Source: an uncultured bacterium (GTDB taxonomy: Bacteria; Actinomycetota; Coriobacteriia; Coriobacteriales; Coriobacteriaceae). Taken from it: a stretch of 64,000 nt of DNA. Each line of letters starts with the position of its first letter. The stretch's first letter is position 1. Shown piece by piece: positions 26,537 to 35,726 of the stretch. The translations under genes and the position numbers were made by a program. The stretch is taken from contig CAJMPY010000004.1 of assembly GCA_905215385.1 (NCBI GenBank), forward strand, positions 1 to 64,000, given 5' to 3'. Below the pieces are notes generated by a model, which worked only from the letters and a program-made list of their open reading frames with translations, ran no database searches and was not told where the DNA came from.

Positions 26537-27559
26537 ATGACGGCAAGCGACGCGACCGCGACAATTAAAAAGGAAAATTCGGAGCCCAGTTTCGATAAAA
26601 CGGCTCAGCGCATCCTCAATCTTTTCTTTGTGCTCAACAGCTCCCCCGAACCGCTGACGACCGAGCAGATCGTCTTGGATTCTGACCTGGGATATGGCTC
26701 GGGCAACATCGACTCTGATAAGCGCAAGTTTCGGCGCGATCGTGACAAACTGCTCGAACGCGGCATCCTAATCAAGGAGGTTCGCCCTGCCGGCGCGCAG
26801 GAGACCGAGGAAAGCTCGTGGACAATCGACCGCGAGCACACGTTTGCAGCAGGCGGCCTCATCACCGCAGACGACGCCGATATCCTGCTCAACGCTATCG
26901 ACCAGACAATAGCGGCCGGCTCATCCACTTTTGCCGCGCCGCTTGCCGATATTCGTTCCAAGATTGCCTACCTCACCGGCAGGACGACGGCGGACGAAGC
27001 ACCGATCCGCCGCTCTCCCACCGTCGATGCGGTATGGAGCGCCTTTGCCGAGCGATGCGCGCTGCGATTTTTATATCAGAACGGACGCGGTGAGCAAAAA
27101 GAGCGTACCGTCTGCGTCTACGGCATGTTCGAGCGCGAGGGCGTGGCGTACTTCTGCGGCCTCGACAATGCCACCGACGACATCAGGACATTCCGCTGCG
27201 ACCGTATCGTTCGCGCTTGGCGTCCTTCGAAGGCCTACACCATCCCTGCGGACTTCAACCTCAACGACTACCTGTTCTTTGAATTCGATTTTGCCGACCG
27301 ACCGCCCGTTGCAGCTACGTTCTCATTCGCCCCTCAGACGCAGATCGATATGATCAACGGTCTCACGCGCGGGCGAGGTAAGCTCGCACACACCGATGCG
27401 GGATGGATCTGGACCGTTGACGTGCGCGACCTTGAAGCCGCCGCCTCATTTTGCATGGCCCACGCCATGGACGGCATGAGGCCCATGGCCCCCAAATCGC
27501 TCAAACAGGCGTGGAACCACCTCATCGAAAGGACGGTGCACGAGCATGCCCGTGCGTAA
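26537..27559 (+). CDS. WYL-domain transcriptional regulator 1
   Basis: A 340-residue regulator. An N-terminal winged helix (about 20-85: RILNLFFVLN and DSDKRKFRRDRDKLLERGI) precedes a middle helical part and a WYL domain (about 165-250: FLYQNGRGEQKERTVCVYGM, AYFCGLDNATDDIRTFRCDR). In actinobacteria similar genes come in PafB/PafC pairs that respond to DNA damage. The second gene overlaps this one by 14 bp, fitting that arrangement. The WYL-ligand and targets here are unknown. Confidence 0.87.
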   Translation: MTASDATATIKKENSEPSFDKTAQRILNLFFVLNSSPEPLTTEQIVLDSDLGYGSGNIDSDKRKFRRDRDKLLERGILIKEVRPAGAQETEESSWTIDREHTFAAGGLITADDADILLNAIDQTIAAGSSTFAAPLADIRSKIAYLTGRTTADEAPIRRSPTVDAVWSAFAERCALRFLYQNGRGEQKERTVCVYGMFEREGVAYFCGLDNATDDIRTFRCDRIVRAWRPSKAYTIPADFNLNDYLFFEFDFADRPPVAATFSFAPQTQIDMINGLTRGRGKLAHTDAGWIWTVDVRDLEAAASFCMAHAMDGMRPMAPKSLKQAWNHLIERTVHEHARA

Positions 27560-28463
27560 ACTCACCAGCGAGCAGAGGCTCTCGCGCGCCATCGACATCA
27601 TGGAGGCCCTCTACGCCGCCGGCGAGAACGGCATGACTCGAAACGAGATTTGCAGTCGCTTTGACATCACGGGGGCGTCGCTCGACGAGATTCTCGAGAT
27701 CGTCTCGACGCTCGCGGACCGAGAATCGGGCGCGCGCATCATCTGCGAATGCCACGGCGAGCGTGTGGTCCTCACCGGTGACGCCGGTCGTGTGCTACCG
27801 CTGCGCCTGAGTGCCGCCGAGGGCGCCGTGCTCAACCACGAGCTTGAATCGTTGGGGATCGAGCCGCAGACGGCGGCTCGGATTCGATTTGCTCTTCTAC
27901 CCGAAGAGCTCGGCTATAACCAGCGCGTCTTTGACACCGTCAACCACGGGTCGCACTGGCAGCAGCTGAGCTGCGCCATTCAGGACGGCGTTCGCTGCCG
28001 TATCTCGTATCGCTCGATGGACGATGCACGGCCACGCGAGCGTCTGGTCGACCCCTTGCGCATTACGGCAAACGGCGACCAAACATACCTGATTGCCTGG
28101 GACATCGCAGTCGATGAGCAGCGCACCTATCGCATGGATAAAATCGAGGGACTCGCCTTAACGGAAGACTCCGTCGTGCCTCACGCACCGGACGTCGCAT
28201 CCCTCCACGATTCCCTTGCCCGGACGCAGCGCAGCGCAAAGCTCTTGATGCCATTCGATATGGCGGAGCATCTGGACTGGGCCGGCATCACCCTAATCAA
28301 GCGCAGCGGGACAGACATGGCAACGGTAACCGTACATTACGGCTCCGAGCGTTGGCTGCTGAGCCAGATAATCGCAGCGGGCGGAGCCATCCGCATCTTG
28401 GATGACCCCGCCCTGTCAAAGCGTCTGTGCGATATGGCAAAAACCCTCGTCTGTCCGCTTTAG
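27546..28463 (+). CDS. WYL-domain transcriptional regulator 2
   Basis: A 305-residue partner of the preceding regulator. The N-terminal helix-turn-helix (about 5-60: RAIDIMEALYAAG, MTRNEICSRFDI) is followed by a WYL domain (about 145-210: RCRISYRSMDDARPRERLVD, YLIAWDIAVDEQRTYRMDKI) and a C-terminal extension. It begins inside the end of gene 1 (14-bp overlap), implying coupled synthesis and probably a heterodimer like PafBC. It ends convergently with the helicase gene, overlapping by four bases. Confidence 0.87.
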   Translation: MPVRKLTSEQRLSRAIDIMEALYAAGENGMTRNEICSRFDITGASLDEILEIVSTLADRESGARIICECHGERVVLTGDAGRVLPLRLSAAEGAVLNHELESLGIEPQTAARIRFALLPEELGYNQRVFDTVNHGSHWQQLSCAIQDGVRCRISYRSMDDARPRERLVDPLRITANGDQTYLIAWDIAVDEQRTYRMDKIEGLALTEDSVVPHAPDVASLHDSLARTQRSAKLLMPFDMAEHLDWAGITLIKRSGTDMATVTVHYGSERWLLSQIIAAGGAIRILDDPALSKRLCDMAKTLVCPL

Positions 28464-31354
28464 CGCCGCCGCTCGTGGCGTGCACGCCACAGCTGTAGAT
28501 AGTGCCCAATCTGCGCCGATTCGATGCGCTGGTAGGAGCTCGTGGGCAGCGACGTTAAGAACTTCTTGCCATAGCCCTTCGTCACCAGGCGAGGATCCGC
28601 CAAGATCAGCACACCGCTATCGGTCGACGAGCGAATCAAACGCCCCGCGGCCTGCTTAACCTCGAGCACCGCCTCGGGCAGCGAATAGCGCGCCCATGCG
28701 CGGTCTTCGCGCAGGTTGCGCTCGCACGAGAGCGGGTCCGTGGGGCTCGAGAACGGCAACTTGGGAATGATGACGCAGCGCAGCGTCTCGCCGCTGGCAT
28801 CAAACCCCTCCCAGAAGGCCTTGAGCGCAAAAAGCGACGAGGTCGGTTCGTTGATAAACCGGTCGCGCAGGCGACGAGGAGATGAGTTGCGCTGCTGGCA
28901 GTTGAGCTCCAGACCCGCACGGGCCATCTTGGGCTCAACGCGGGCGTATAGGTCCTCCATGTCGCGCCGATTGGTGAACAACGTGAGCACCGATCCGCCC
29001 ATGGCAAGATGGGCGTCGACCAGTACGCGCTCGAGCGCCGTAAGATAGCTCTCACGATCGCGCGGATCGGGGATATCGCCCGCAACGACTACAGCCATGT
29101 TCGAATCGAAGTCGTAGCTCGAATCCAAGTGCAGCGATGACGACGTTGAAGCACCGATGCGATCAAGGCCGACCGCATGGTTAAAGTGCTCAAAGCTTTT
29201 GGACACCGTCATGGTCGCCGAGGCAAAGATAGCCGTGTGAACCTCGGGTAGCCACTCGGTTGCCAAAGCCTCGCCAATGTCGATGCGCTCTGCGGTCATC
29301 GACTCTCCGCCGGCACGAAGTCTGCGATTGACCTGCAGCGAATACACGTAGTGATCATCGGTGCCATCAATGATGAGTTTGAGGTTCTCGGCCAGCTCGT
29401 GCAGGCGGCGCGAGATATCACCCAGGTCGACAACAACCTCGGGCTTGTCGGCGGCGACGGCTTGCACCAGCGCGTCGACGCTCTTGTCAGCTTGTTCCAA
29501 TGCGTCGATGCCAGTGTAGGCCGACTGTAAGAAATCATGCCAGTCGTCTGATTCGCGCAGCTCGGGGCCAATCCATAGATTGGCATTGTCATAACCCCCA
29601 CGCGCACGGCGGCCGAGCTCGCGAACGCCATCGAACACGTCGGCGATTGCCATGCTCGCGCGGGCAACCGTCGACGTCGCCTTGGCAGTAAGGCCCAGAT
29701 AGAGCGTAGAGCCCTCGGAGGTTGCCAAATCACGGGAAACCTGGCTTAGCGCGCCGGTGCTCGAGCCACCCAGGCGCTCGAACAGGACGCGTGATTCGTC
29801 CGCCGACACCACGCGCGCCCACTGACGGCGCGCCTCGCGCTCGATGGAATGGGCCTCGTCGATTACCCAATGACGAATCGGAGGCAAAATCCTGCCCTCG
29901 GCCGCTACGTTGCGGAACAGCAGGGAATGGTTGGTGACCACCACGTCGGCATGCGCCGCACGACGGCGAGCGCCGTGGACCAAACATTTATCAGGGAAAA
30001 ACGGGCATAGGCGACGGGCGCACTCGCGCGACGCCGTCGTAAAGTCGGGACGGTTGACGCTGCGCCAGCGAATGCCAAGCGAGTCGAGGTCGCCATCGGC
30101 CGATTGGCAGACGTACGCCATAATGACCGCGACCGCCGTGAGCGTGTCCGCCGGATCGCGCTTGGTGGTAATCTCGACCTGGCCGCGGCTCATGCGCTCA
30201 AGCTTGCGCAGGCACGGATAGTGGTCATACCCCTTGAGAGCGCAAAATGACAGACCACCGTCCAGTTGCTCGGCAAGTTTTGGCAGCTCATGGTACATGA
30301 GCTGGTCGGCGAGATTATTCGATTTAGTCGCGATACCAACCGTGATGTTGTTGCGGCGCGCAGCCTCGGCAAAAGGCACCAGATAGGCCATCGATTTACC
30401 GACGCCTGTGCCCGCCTCAATCACGCGATGCGTTCCCGTAACGAGTGCGTCACGGACCTCGAGTGCCATCGCGATCTGCTCATCGCGCGGCTCGTACGTG
30501 GGATACATGCGATTAACCAGGCCGCCTGGCGCATAGTCTGCCTCAATCTCCTCACGACTCGGCATCTTGAGTACCGGCAGTTCGTCGGCGTCCACCCGAT
30601 CGTCGGCGCGATCGGCCTTGAGTACGTCGGCGCGGGCGGCGCTGAGAGAGAAGATAGAACCAGGGTTCTGTCCCGCCAAGAACGAGAAGATGGGACGATA
30701 GGACCAAGGCACATCCGAGTGCATGTCGGCTAGGCGCGCCATGAGGCCCTGGGGCAAGTCGGTGAGCGCCACGAGCAACACGCGCCATACGCCACACAGG
30801 GCGTCGACGTCGGCATTGGCACGGTGTGATACCGAGTCACAGCCAAACAGATCGGCCATAAAAGACAGCTTGTGCGAGGCCAGGCGTGGAAGCGCGATGC
30901 GCGACAGCGCCAGCGAATCGATCCAAATATCGCTCACGTTGACGCCGCCTTTGACCGACTCGATAAACGAGCGGTCGAACGTGGCGTTATGTGCGATCAC
31001 CGGGCAACCACCGACAAAATCGGCGAGAGCGGCGACGGCCTCAACGGCCGACGGGGCATCTGCCACATCGGCATTTGTAATGCTCGTGAGCTCGGTAATC
31101 TCGGCGGGAATCAGCTGCTTGGGATGCACGAAGGTATCGAAGCGGTCGATGACCTCGCGGCCCGAAAGACGGGCCGCCGAGATCTCGATCAGCTCGTTGT
31201 CCTGCACCGAAAGACCCGTGGTCTCGGTATCGAGGATAATCACATCTTCCTCGATAAGGCCGAAGGACTGCGTTTTGGCGCGGTCGGCAAGCGTGGCATA
31301 GGAGTCGATGACAAACTGCGGCGTTCCTGACGAAACCGCGTCCTCGATTAGCAT
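28460..31354 (-). CDS. dinG: DinG-family helicase with N-terminal 3'-5' exonuclease domain
   Basis: A 964-residue fusion. The N-terminal DEDDh exonuclease (about 35-200) has Asp42 and Glu44 in LDTETTG, HNATFDRSFI, and HRANADVDALC. The XPD/DinG-like helicase follows, with Walker A in EAGTGVGKS (about 317), DEAH in WVIDEAHSIE (about 500), ASATM and the C-terminal AAGRLIRSSTDSG. Cysteines in HYPCLRK, AYVCQS and RLCPFFPDKC suggest an iron-sulphur cluster. Related firmicute proteins carry the same exonuclease fusion. It probably unwinds and trims DNA during repair. Its ATG lies within the end of ddl (7-bp overlap). Confidence 0.92.
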   Translation of the reverse strand: MLIEDAVSSGTPQFVIDSYATLADRAKTQSFGLIEEDVIILDTETTGLSVQDNELIEISAARLSGREVIDRFDTFVHPKQLIPAEITELTSITNADVADAPSAVEAVAALADFVGGCPVIAHNATFDRSFIESVKGGVNVSDIWIDSLALSRIALPRLASHKLSFMADLFGCDSVSHRANADVDALCGVWRVLLVALTDLPQGLMARLADMHSDVPWSYRPIFSFLAGQNPGSIFSLSAARADVLKADRADDRVDADELPVLKMPSREEIEADYAPGGLVNRMYPTYEPRDEQIAMALEVRDALVTGTHRVIEAGTGVGKSMAYLVPFAEAARRNNITVGIATKSNNLADQLMYHELPKLAEQLDGGLSFCALKGYDHYPCLRKLERMSRGQVEITTKRDPADTLTAVAVIMAYVCQSADGDLDSLGIRWRSVNRPDFTTASRECARRLCPFFPDKCLVHGARRRAAHADVVVTNHSLLFRNVAAEGRILPPIRHWVIDEAHSIEREARRQWARVVSADESRVLFERLGGSSTGALSQVSRDLATSEGSTLYLGLTAKATSTVARASMAIADVFDGVRELGRRARGGYDNANLWIGPELRESDDWHDFLQSAYTGIDALEQADKSVDALVQAVAADKPEVVVDLGDISRRLHELAENLKLIIDGTDDHYVYSLQVNRRLRAGGESMTAERIDIGEALATEWLPEVHTAIFASATMTVSKSFEHFNHAVGLDRIGASTSSSLHLDSSYDFDSNMAVVVAGDIPDPRDRESYLTALERVLVDAHLAMGGSVLTLFTNRRDMEDLYARVEPKMARAGLELNCQQRNSSPRRLRDRFINEPTSSLFALKAFWEGFDASGETLRCVIIPKLPFSSPTDPLSCERNLREDRAWARYSLPEAVLEVKQAAGRLIRSSTDSGVLILADPRLVTKGYGKKFLTSLPTSSYQRIESAQIGHYLQLWRARHERRR

Positions 31355-32313
31355 GCAATGCCCGCTCGACGAAGGCCCATACGGATCAGGCTGTCACAGA
31401 CCTGCGGGAACGTCATGTCGTCGGTGTGGCGGATCTCATCCGGATACAGCGACGTATCGGTCATGCCGGGAATGGTATTGGTCTCGAGGATAACGGGGCC
31501 GTCCTCGCTCACAATAAAGTCGCTGCGCGAGATACCCAGGCAACCGAGGGCCTTGTGAGCGGCACAGGCAAGTTCCTGAGCGCGAGCGTAATTCTCGGGT
31601 GAAATCTGCGCCGGAATGCGATGGATATCCGTAGGGTCGACATACTTCACGTCCAGATCGTAGAACTCGCAGTCCTCGGGCTTACGAATCTCGACAATCG
31701 GCAGGGCGCGTACGTCATCTTCGCCGTATACGCCGACGGTGATCTCGGTACCCTCGATGCACTTCTCGACCAGCACTTTGTCGCCGTACTCAAACGCCTT
31801 GGCGATTGCCGCGGGCAGCTCGGAGGGCTCATGGACCAGGGAAATGCCATAGCTGGAACCGTTGACGGCCGGCTTCACAAAGCAGCGCTCGCCACAAACC
31901 TCGACGATATGATCGATATCGACTTCATCGCCCACCTCGAGCGCAAGGCCGGGGGCAATGGGAATGCCCGCCTTGGCGTATAGGAGCTTAGAGACCTCCT
32001 TGTCGGCACCGCAGGCGCTGGCAAGTACGCCCGAGGCCGTGTAGGGGATACCCAGGGTCTCCATGGCACCCTGCATGGCGCCATCCTCACCGCCGGCGCC
32101 GTGCATGGCGATAAATGCCACATCGAATCCGCCGTTCGCCATGGTTACCATAAAGTCATCAGCGGCCGTGTCAAGCAGCTCCACCGAGGTGTAGCCGGCT
32201 TCCTTCAGTGCCACCACAACGTTCTTTCCCGAATCGAGCGAAATCTCGCGCTCGGCGGAATGACCGCCCGCCAAGACCGCTACGTGCATGTTCTCTAGGC
32301 TTTTACCCGGCAT
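31348..32313 (-). CDS. ddl: D-alanine--D-alanine ligase
   Basis: ATP-grasp enzyme of 321 residues that makes the D-Ala-D-Ala dipeptide for peptidoglycan. It shows VAVLAGGHSAEREISL at the N-terminus, ATP-grasp segments with VKPAVNGSSYGISLV, and the C-terminal metal/substrate site LGISRSDFIV and ILETNTIPGMTDTS. A GAGGAGG ribosome site about nine bases before 32313 supports the start, with an internal ATG at residue 9 as alternative. The reading frame runs into the helicase gene (7-bp overlap). Confidence 0.97.
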   Translation of the reverse strand: MPGKSLENMHVAVLAGGHSAEREISLDSGKNVVVALKEAGYTSVELLDTAADDFMVTMANGGFDVAFIAMHGAGGEDGAMQGAMETLGIPYTASGVLASACGADKEVSKLLYAKAGIPIAPGLALEVGDEVDIDHIVEVCGERCFVKPAVNGSSYGISLVHEPSELPAAIAKAFEYGDKVLVEKCIEGTEITVGVYGEDDVRALPIVEIRKPEDCEFYDLDVKYVDPTDIHRIPAQISPENYARAQELACAAHKALGCLGISRSDFIVSEDGPVILETNTIPGMTDTSLYPDEIRHTDDMTFPQVCDSLIRMGLRRAGIAC

Positions 32314-32398
32314 GGGCAGACTCCTCCTCTATAATTTCTGCAGCTGATACCATATTGTAGCGATACCCTCTACGTTTCCCCAAAATCGAAAGGCTTCC

Positions 32399-33451
32399 AT
32401 GAATCCCAGGACTAAATCTCAGGACATTCGCGACTTGAGCCAAAACGATATTCGCGAGCTCGTGGCCGAACTTGGCCAGCCCGCCTTCCGCGCGAAGCAG
32501 CTCATCGAATGGGTCTTTGAGAAGAACGTTTGTTCGTTTGACGATATGACCAACCTTCCCAAGGCTTTCCGTGAGCAGCTTAAAGAGGCTTTTGCCTTTG
32601 ATACGCCGACTGAAATCACCAAGCAGGTTTCCAAAGATGGCTCGCGCAAGTATCTGCTCGAGTACCACGATGGCATTTCCGTCGAGACCGTCGGCATGCC
32701 CCGTCGTAACAAGCTTTCCGTCTGCGTTTCCACCCAGGCAGGCTGCGGCATGGGCTGCGCCTTTTGCGCTACCGGTCTCAACGGCCTCAAGCGCTCTCTG
32801 ACCGCTCAAGAGATCGTCGACCAGGTGCTTCATGTATCCAACGACTTTGGCGAGCGTGCCACAAGCGTTGTCTTCATGGGCCAGGGCGAGCCGTTTGCCA
32901 ACTACGACGAGGTTCTCAAGGCACTGCGTATCCTCAACGACCCCGATGGCATCGGCATCGGCGCTCGTCACCTCACCGTCTCTACCAGCGGCGTTATTCC
33001 CGGTATTCGCAAATTTGCCGATATCCCCGAGCAGTTCACTCTTGCCGTTTCCCTGCATTCCGCCATCCAGTCGACGCGCAATAAGCTCATGCCCGGTGTT
33101 AAGAAGTACACGCTGCTTCGCCTTCACGAAGCGCTTCAGCTCTACACCGAGAAGACTGGCCGCCGCCCGACCTATGAGTATGCCATGATCGAAGGCGTCA
33201 ACGATACGAATCCCGAGATGCAGGCGCTCTGCGACTTCTGCGAGGGAACGCTGTGCCACGTTAACCTGATTCAACTTAACGACATCGAGGGCAGCCCGCT
33301 CAAGCCGTCGCCGATTCATAAGGTTGAGGATCTTCAGCGTCGTCTTGAGTCCCGTGGCATCGAGACCACGATTCGTAACTCCCGCGGTAACGATATTGAC
33401 GCCGCTTGCGGACAGCTGAAACAGCGCTTCAAAGTTCAGAAGAACGCATAG
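32399..33451 (+). CDS. rlmN: 23S rRNA (adenine-2503-C2)-methyltransferase
   Basis: Radical-SAM dual-specificity RNA methylase (also acts on tRNA in E. coli), 350 residues. The iron-sulphur motif CGMGCAFCATG is intact, with the upstream FMGQGEPFANYDEV, SLHSAIQSTRNKLMPG, YAMIEGVNDT and, near the C-terminus, the catalytic Cys in DIDAACGQL. AAAGG lies five bases before the ATG. It stands alone, divergent from ddl, and ends in a strong hairpin. Confidence 0.97.
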   Translation: MNPRTKSQDIRDLSQNDIRELVAELGQPAFRAKQLIEWVFEKNVCSFDDMTNLPKAFREQLKEAFAFDTPTEITKQVSKDGSRKYLLEYHDGISVETVGMPRRNKLSVCVSTQAGCGMGCAFCATGLNGLKRSLTAQEIVDQVLHVSNDFGERATSVVFMGQGEPFANYDEVLKALRILNDPDGIGIGARHLTVSTSGVIPGIRKFADIPEQFTLAVSLHSAIQSTRNKLMPGVKKYTLLRLHEALQLYTEKTGRRPTYEYAMIEGVNDTNPEMQALCDFCEGTLCHVNLIQLNDIEGSPLKPSPIHKVEDLQRRLESRGIETTIRNSRGNDIDAACGQLKQRFKVQKNA

Positions 33452-33470
33452 GGGAGTCGCACTCCAAAAC

Positions 33471-33486
33471 GTTTCATGTGAAACAT
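33471..33486. other. degenerate parS-like site
   Basis: CGTTTCATGTGAAACA differs at two positions from the perfect 16-bp parS found three times near 35.6-35.7 kb. It lies just past rlmN and may be a weak ParB site. Confidence 0.45.
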
Positions 33487-33488
33487 CG

Positions 33489-33525
33489 AATGGCCCCGGT
33501 TGCAGGATATGCAACCGGGGCCATT
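33489..33525 (+). terminator. rlmN terminator
   Basis: A perfect 15-bp stem AATGGCCCCGGTTGC (33489-33503) / GCAACCGGGGCCATT (33511-33525) with a seven-base loop and a short T-run on the plus strand. Confidence 0.85.
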
Positions 33526-33586
33526 TCATTTATTGACCTCAATTTTGGACCGTTGCTAGCTTTCCCATTTTTTACGGACAAAATAA

Positions 33587-33620
33587 GCGGCCCTTGTCTC
33601 ATGAATCAGACAAGGGCCGC
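33587..33620. terminator. second terminator, facing the parAB operon
   Basis: A 13-bp perfect stem GCGGCCCTTGTCT (33587-33599) / AGACAAGGGCCGC (33608-33620). It lies about 60 bp past the minus-strand operon that ends at 33683 and can terminate it. Confidence 0.7.
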
Positions 33621-33641
33621 TCAAAATATGCAGGGTAATTG

Positions 33642-33653
33642 TTAGGTACCTAA
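33642..33653. repeat. 12-bp palindrome, copy 1
   Basis: TTAGGTACCTAA is a perfect palindrome and recurs at 37146-37157. The two copies bracket the block small gene-parB-parA-rsmG-jag. Its meaning is unknown. Confidence 0.5.
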
Positions 33654-33682
33654 TAGCCTACATTTTCCCATTGGTTGCTAAC

Positions 33683-33904
33683 TCAACCTTGATTAATCTT
33701 AGGATTTTTCGTTACCTGAGCAGTGCGCATGGCAACATCTTCTGTCATAACATCCATTTTCTTCTTGGATGTATCAACGATATCATGCGCACTACGAAGC
33801 AAACGACCTCGAAGTTCATCGTCTGTCGCGATCTTAAAGCCAGCAAAGGCACCAGCCGCGACAGTCGTCGCCAACGCAATCGCAGTAATAATCTTATTCC
33901 TCAT
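33683..33904 (-). CDS. small membrane-anchored protein downstream of parB
   Basis: A 73-residue protein with a hydrophobic, Ala/Thr-rich N-terminal helix (KIITAIALATTVAAGAFAG) and a charged helical tail (DELRGRLLRSAHDIVDTSKKK), reminiscent of YtxH-like small proteins but not clearly related. AGGAGG five bases before the ATG at 33904 lies inside the end of parB and the genes overlap by 11 bp, so it is translated with ParB. A membrane anchor partner for segregation is only a guess. Confidence 0.65.
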   Translation of the reverse strand: MRNKIITAIALATTVAAGAFAGFKIATDDELRGRLLRSAHDIVDTSKKKMDVMTEDVAMRTAQVTKNPKINQG

Positions 33905-34799
33905 CGTGGCCTCCTTGATCAAACTGAATCATTTCACCAAGAATACGAGAGAGCTCTTCCTCGTCTTTAAACTCAATCTCAATCTTATTCTTTCCACGCG
34001 AGCTCTTCACGCGCACGTTGGTATTAAATACCTGACGAAGTACACGCGCAGCCTTTTTAAAAGACTGAGGCGTTGCAGGCCTCGGCGTCTTAGGCGTCTC
34101 TCCGGCAGAAAACAATGGAGCAAGATTTTCTGTCGCTCTTACGGAAAGGCCCTCCGCAACAACCTTCTCTGCAAGTCGAATTCGAGCATCCTCATAGGGA
34201 ACTGCAAGAATTGCACGTGCGTGACCAGCAGTAAGTTTACCCTCAAAAATCATCTGTTGAACTAATTCGGGGAGATCGAGAAGGCGCAGCGAGTTTGTAA
34301 TTGCAGAGCGCGACTTGCTTACGGCCTTCGACAATGCCTCCTGGGTCATATCGCTAGCATCGATGAGCTGGCGATAGCCCTTAGCCTCTTCGACGGGATT
34401 CAGATCAGAACGCTGAAGGTTTTCGATAAGAGCAAGAGCCAGCATCTCTTCATCATTAACATCTTTAATGATGACAGGCAGTTCCTCAAGACCAGCAAGC
34501 TTTGACGCCTGGTAACGACGCTCACCAGCGATGATCTCATAGCCGTTTCCATGCTTGCGAACCAAGAGCGGCTGCAAAACGCCATGTTCTTGGATTGACT
34601 CGCTCAACTCGCGAAGTTCAGTTTCATTAAAGTGAATTCGCGGTTGATTAGGGTTGGGAACGATATCCTCAATAGGTAGCTTTGTTTCAGATGCGGCATT
34701 TGAAGCAGATGCAGCAGAACCACCGGTCTCATACTCAGCCTCTGAGACCAAAGCATTGAGTCCGCGTCCCAATCCACCACGTTTCTTTGCACTAGGCAC
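33894..34799 (-). CDS. parB: chromosome partitioning protein ParB
   Basis: CTP-dependent DNA clamp of 301 residues that loads at parS and spreads along nearby DNA. The N-terminus KKRGGLGRGLNALVSE is typical of chromosomal ParB. The ParB/Srx fold follows with the CTP-site motif IIAGERRYQASK and NPNQPRIHF. A helix-turn-helix lies at TQEALSKAVSKSRSAITNSL, and a C-terminal dimer domain ends GHDEE. The GTG start overlaps the end of parA by eight bases. Three perfect parS sites lie 0.8 kb upstream, before parA. Confidence 0.97.
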   Translation of the reverse strand: MPSAKKRGGLGRGLNALVSEAEYETGGSAASASNAASETKLPIEDIVPNPNQPRIHFNETELRELSESIQEHGVLQPLLVRKHGNGYEIIAGERRYQASKLAGLEELPVIIKDVNDEEMLALALIENLQRSDLNPVEEAKGYRQLIDASDMTQEALSKAVSKSRSAITNSLRLLDLPELVQQMIFEGKLTAGHARAILAVPYEDARIRLAEKVVAEGLSVRATENLAPLFSAGETPKTPRPATPQSFKKAARVLRQVFNTNVRVKSSRGKNKIEIEFKDEEELSRILGEMIQFDQGGHDEE

Positions 34800-35592
34800 G
34801 CTTGATCACCTCTTTTGCAAGGTTCATATACGCTTTTGCACCCTTGTTTTGAGGTGCATAGGTAATTATCGGTTCTCCAAAAGACGGAGCTTCAGAGATT
34901 TTAACCGTACGGGGAATCAGCGTCTTAAACGCCTTATCACCAAAGTACGATTGAACTTCCTCAACAACCTGATTCGACAAAGAAGTACGTGAGTCATACA
35001 TGGTCATAAGCACGCCATAGGTGTCTAAGCCCTTGTTCAGACGTGATTTGACCATCTTCATTGACTCAAGCAGCTTCGTAACGCCCTCGAGTGCGTAATA
35101 CTCACACTGGATTGGAATCAAAACGCTATCTGCTGCGGTCAGGGCATTGATAGTAAGCAGGCCGAGCGAAGGAGGACAGTCAATGAAAATAAAATCGAAC
35201 TCGTCCTGAATCGGCTCAAGCAAATCTTTGAGGCGGGTTTCACGAGCAATTGCACTTACGAGCTCAATTTCGGCACCTGCAAGCTGAATCGTAGCTGGAA
35301 TTACGAATACCTTTTTGCAATTTGTATCAAGAACAAGCGATTCTGCCGGCACATCATTCAACAATGCATCATAGATGCAGTGATCAAGGTCTTCTTTTTC
35401 AATTCCAAATCCACTGGTGCTGTTTCCCTGCGGATCAAAATCGACAATCAGTGTCTTACGACCCTGCTCACCCAGTGCTGCTGCAAGGTTTACAGCCGTC
35501 GTTGACTTACCGACGCCGCCTTTTTGATTGATGATTGCAATGATACGCGTGTCTTTTGCGCTCTTAGAACGCTTAACGTCGCGAAATCCCAC
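34792..35592 (-). CDS. parA: chromosome partitioning ATPase ParA (Soj)
   Basis: MinD/ParA-family ATPase of 266 residues that moves ParB-bound origins. The deviant Walker A KGGVGKST (about 24-31), Walker A' FIDCPPSLG and Walker B LIVDFDPQGN are intact. It starts just downstream of the parS cluster and is followed by parB with an 8-bp overlap. ParA of this size, without an N-terminal DNA-binding domain, belongs to the chromosomal (Soj) class. Confidence 0.97.
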   Translation of the reverse strand: MGFRDVKRSKSAKDTRIIAIINQKGGVGKSTTAVNLAAALGEQGRKTLIVDFDPQGNSTSGFGIEKEDLDHCIYDALLNDVPAESLVLDTNCKKVFVIPATIQLAGAEIELVSAIARETRLKDLLEPIQDEFDFIFIDCPPSLGLLTINALTAADSVLIPIQCEYYALEGVTKLLESMKMVKSRLNKGLDTYGVLMTMYDSRTSLSNQVVEEVQSYFGDKAFKTLIPRTVKISEAPSFGEPIITYAPQNKGAKAYMNLAKEVIKRA

Positions 35593-35631
35593 GGTCCCTC
35601 CTGGTGTGTATTAAAGCTGTCAAACGGAGGA

Positions 35632-35647
35632 TGTTTCACGTGAAACA
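35632..35647. other. parS: parS site 1
   Basis: TGTTTCACGTGAAACA is the perfect 16-bp bacterial parS consensus. It is one of three between parA and rsmG. Confidence 0.95.
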
Positions 35648-35670
35648 TTCCGATTCGATATCAACCGCCA

Positions 35671-35686
35671 TGTTTCACGTGAAACA
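35671..35686. other. parS: parS site 2
   Basis: Perfect copy of TGTTTCACGTGAAACA, 39 bp from site 1 start to start. Confidence 0.95.
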
Positions 35687-35709
35687 CTGCAAGTTGTTAG
35701 TATCCATTA

Positions 35710-35725
35710 TGTTTCACGTGAAACA
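35710..35725. other. parS: parS site 3
   Basis: Perfect copy of TGTTTCACGTGAAACA, again 39 bp from the previous one, adjacent to the rsmG stop codon. The regular 39-bp period (nearly four helical turns) puts all three on similar faces of the DNA. Confidence 0.95.
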
Positions 35726-35726
35726 T

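Noticed and set aside
35632..35725. A short CRISPR array
   Set aside because: The three 16-bp repeats are perfect palindromes matching parS; there are no spacer-sized unique segments or cas genes.
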